A stretch of DNA of 6,007 bases, taken from positions 1 through 6,007 of the forward strand of contig URYA01000106.1 of NCBI GenBank assembly GCA_900551975.1, in the 5' to 3' direction. Of this stretch, positions 5,265 through 6,007 are shown in pieces. The translations under genes and the position numbers were made by a program. This DNA is from an uncultured Collinsella sp. (GTDB taxonomy: Bacteria; Actinomycetota; Coriobacteriia; Coriobacteriales; Coriobacteriaceae). Numbering within the stretch: the stretch's first letter is position 1; every line of letters starts with the position of its first letter. The notes beneath the pieces are model-generated. The model ran no database searches, was not told the origin of the DNA, and saw only the letters and a list, made by a program, of their open reading frames with translations.

Positions 5265-6007
5265 TGTGGGAAGCCGATGACTCTCAGGACCTGTGGGCGA
5301 CGCCCGGCAACTCGCCGGCGGCATCCATGGCGCACGGCGAGCGCATGGTGGGCTCGGAGCTGACGGCCGAGGACCTCGATGTCGACCGCACTTTGCGCCC
5401 CCAGCGCCTGGACGACTACTGCGGCCAGGAGCACATCAAGCAGAGCCTGCGCGTGTTGATCGAAGCGGCGCAGAACCGTGGCGAGACGCTCGACCACGTG
5501 ATTTTCTCGGGTCCTCCGGGCCTGGGCAAGACCACGCTGGCCACCGTTATCGCCAACGAGCTGGGCGCTCAGATCAAGACCACGAGTGGCCCTGCCATCG
5601 CGCGCACGGGCGACCTGGCGGCCATCCTTACTAACTTGCAGCCGGGTGATGTGCTGTTTATCGACGAGATCCACCGCCTCAACCGTTCGGTCGAGGAGGT
5701 CCTGTACCCCGCGATGGAGGACTTTGCCCTCGATATCGTGATTGGCAAGGGTCCGGCGGCGCGCTCGATTCGCCTGGATATTCCTAAGTTTACGCTGGTA
5801 GCGGCAACGACCCGCTCAGGCATGTTGACCGGCCCGTTGCGCGACCGCTTTGGCATTTCGTATCGCCTGGATTACTACACGGTCGAGGAACTCGCGCAGA
5901 TTGTGACGCGTTCGGCGACTATCCTGGGCGTGACGATCGACCATCCCAGTGCGCTCGAGATCGGCTCGCGTTCGCGCGGCACGCCACGTCTTGCCAACCG
6001 CCTGCTC
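5264..6007 (+). CDS. ruvB: Holliday junction branch migration ATPase RuvB (3'-truncated by window end)
   Basis: RuvB is the hexameric AAA+ motor that pumps DNA through the RuvA-bound junction. The frame runs open for 248 codons to the last base of the window, so the C-terminal winged-helix domain is missing. Visible motifs are Walker A GPPGLGKT (83-90), Walker B LFIDEIHRL (131-139), the sensor 1 region AATTRSG (180-186), the arginine-finger segment GPLRDRFG (190-197) and sensor 2 RGTPRLANRLL (238-248). The conserved N-terminal block LRPQRLDDYCGQ begins at residue 44. The ATG at 5264 shares its A with the ruvA stop (TGATG), which supports it as the start and implies coupling. It gives roughly 40 residues before the conserved block, longer than in E. 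coli; in-frame ATGs at 5327 (residue 22) and 5345 (residue 28) are alternatives. Confidence 0.96.
   Translation, partial: MWEADDSQDLWATPGNSPAASMAHGERMVGSELTAEDLDVDRTLRPQRLDDYCGQEHIKQSLRVLIEAAQNRGETLDHVIFSGPPGLGKTTLATVIANELGAQIKTTSGPAIARTGDLAAILTNLQPGDVLFIDEIHRLNRSVEEVLYPAMEDFALDIVIGKGPAARSIRLDIPKFTLVAATTRSGMLTGPLRDRFGISYRLDYYTVEELAQIVTRSATILGVTIDHPSALEIGSRSRGTPRLANRLL

Overview
The window is about 6 kb of high-GC, densely packed bacterial chromosome with every gene on the + strand. An anaerobe-type superoxide reductase, GC-rich codon use, a TTG start on ruvC and a Gram-positive/actinobacterial type LexA box together suggest an anaerobic actinomycete of the Coriobacteriia, Collinsella-like. 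The genus is an inference from overall flavour; no marker gene here proves it.

Layout: (1) positions 1-1355 hold the 3' part of a SNF2-family helicase/ATPase whose N-terminus lies before the window. (2) After a 165-nt gap, 1521-1883 is a 120-aa superoxide reductase with a complete catalytic iron site and no desulforedoxin FeCys4 centre. A hairpin-plus-T terminator follows at 1930-1961. (3) 2000-3985 encodes a 661-aa protein with the two-domain plan of glutamine-dependent NAD+ synthetase (nitrilase-like glutaminase plus NadE synthetase). Its glutaminase triad and its PP-loop both appear to be lost. (4) A 137-nt gap carries an extended -10 promoter and a near-perfect LexA box. (5) ruvC (4123-4644), ruvA (4644-5264) and ruvB (5264 to the window end, truncated) form a tightly overlapping operon.

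The RuvABC genes form one functional unit: RuvA binds Holliday junctions, RuvB drives branch migration and RuvC resolves them. The LexA box at the promoter predicts SOS induction. The helicase may also act on nucleic acids, and superoxide reductase handles oxidative stress, but nothing in the sequence ties these two or the NadE-like protein to the ruv operon beyond adjacency and shared strand.

The most notable items are the apparent double pseudoenzyme related to NAD+ synthetase, with a C-terminal tail, and the LexA-controlled ruvCAB promoter. No mobile element, CRISPR array, tRNA or rRNA was seen, and no previously undescribed multigene system is evident.
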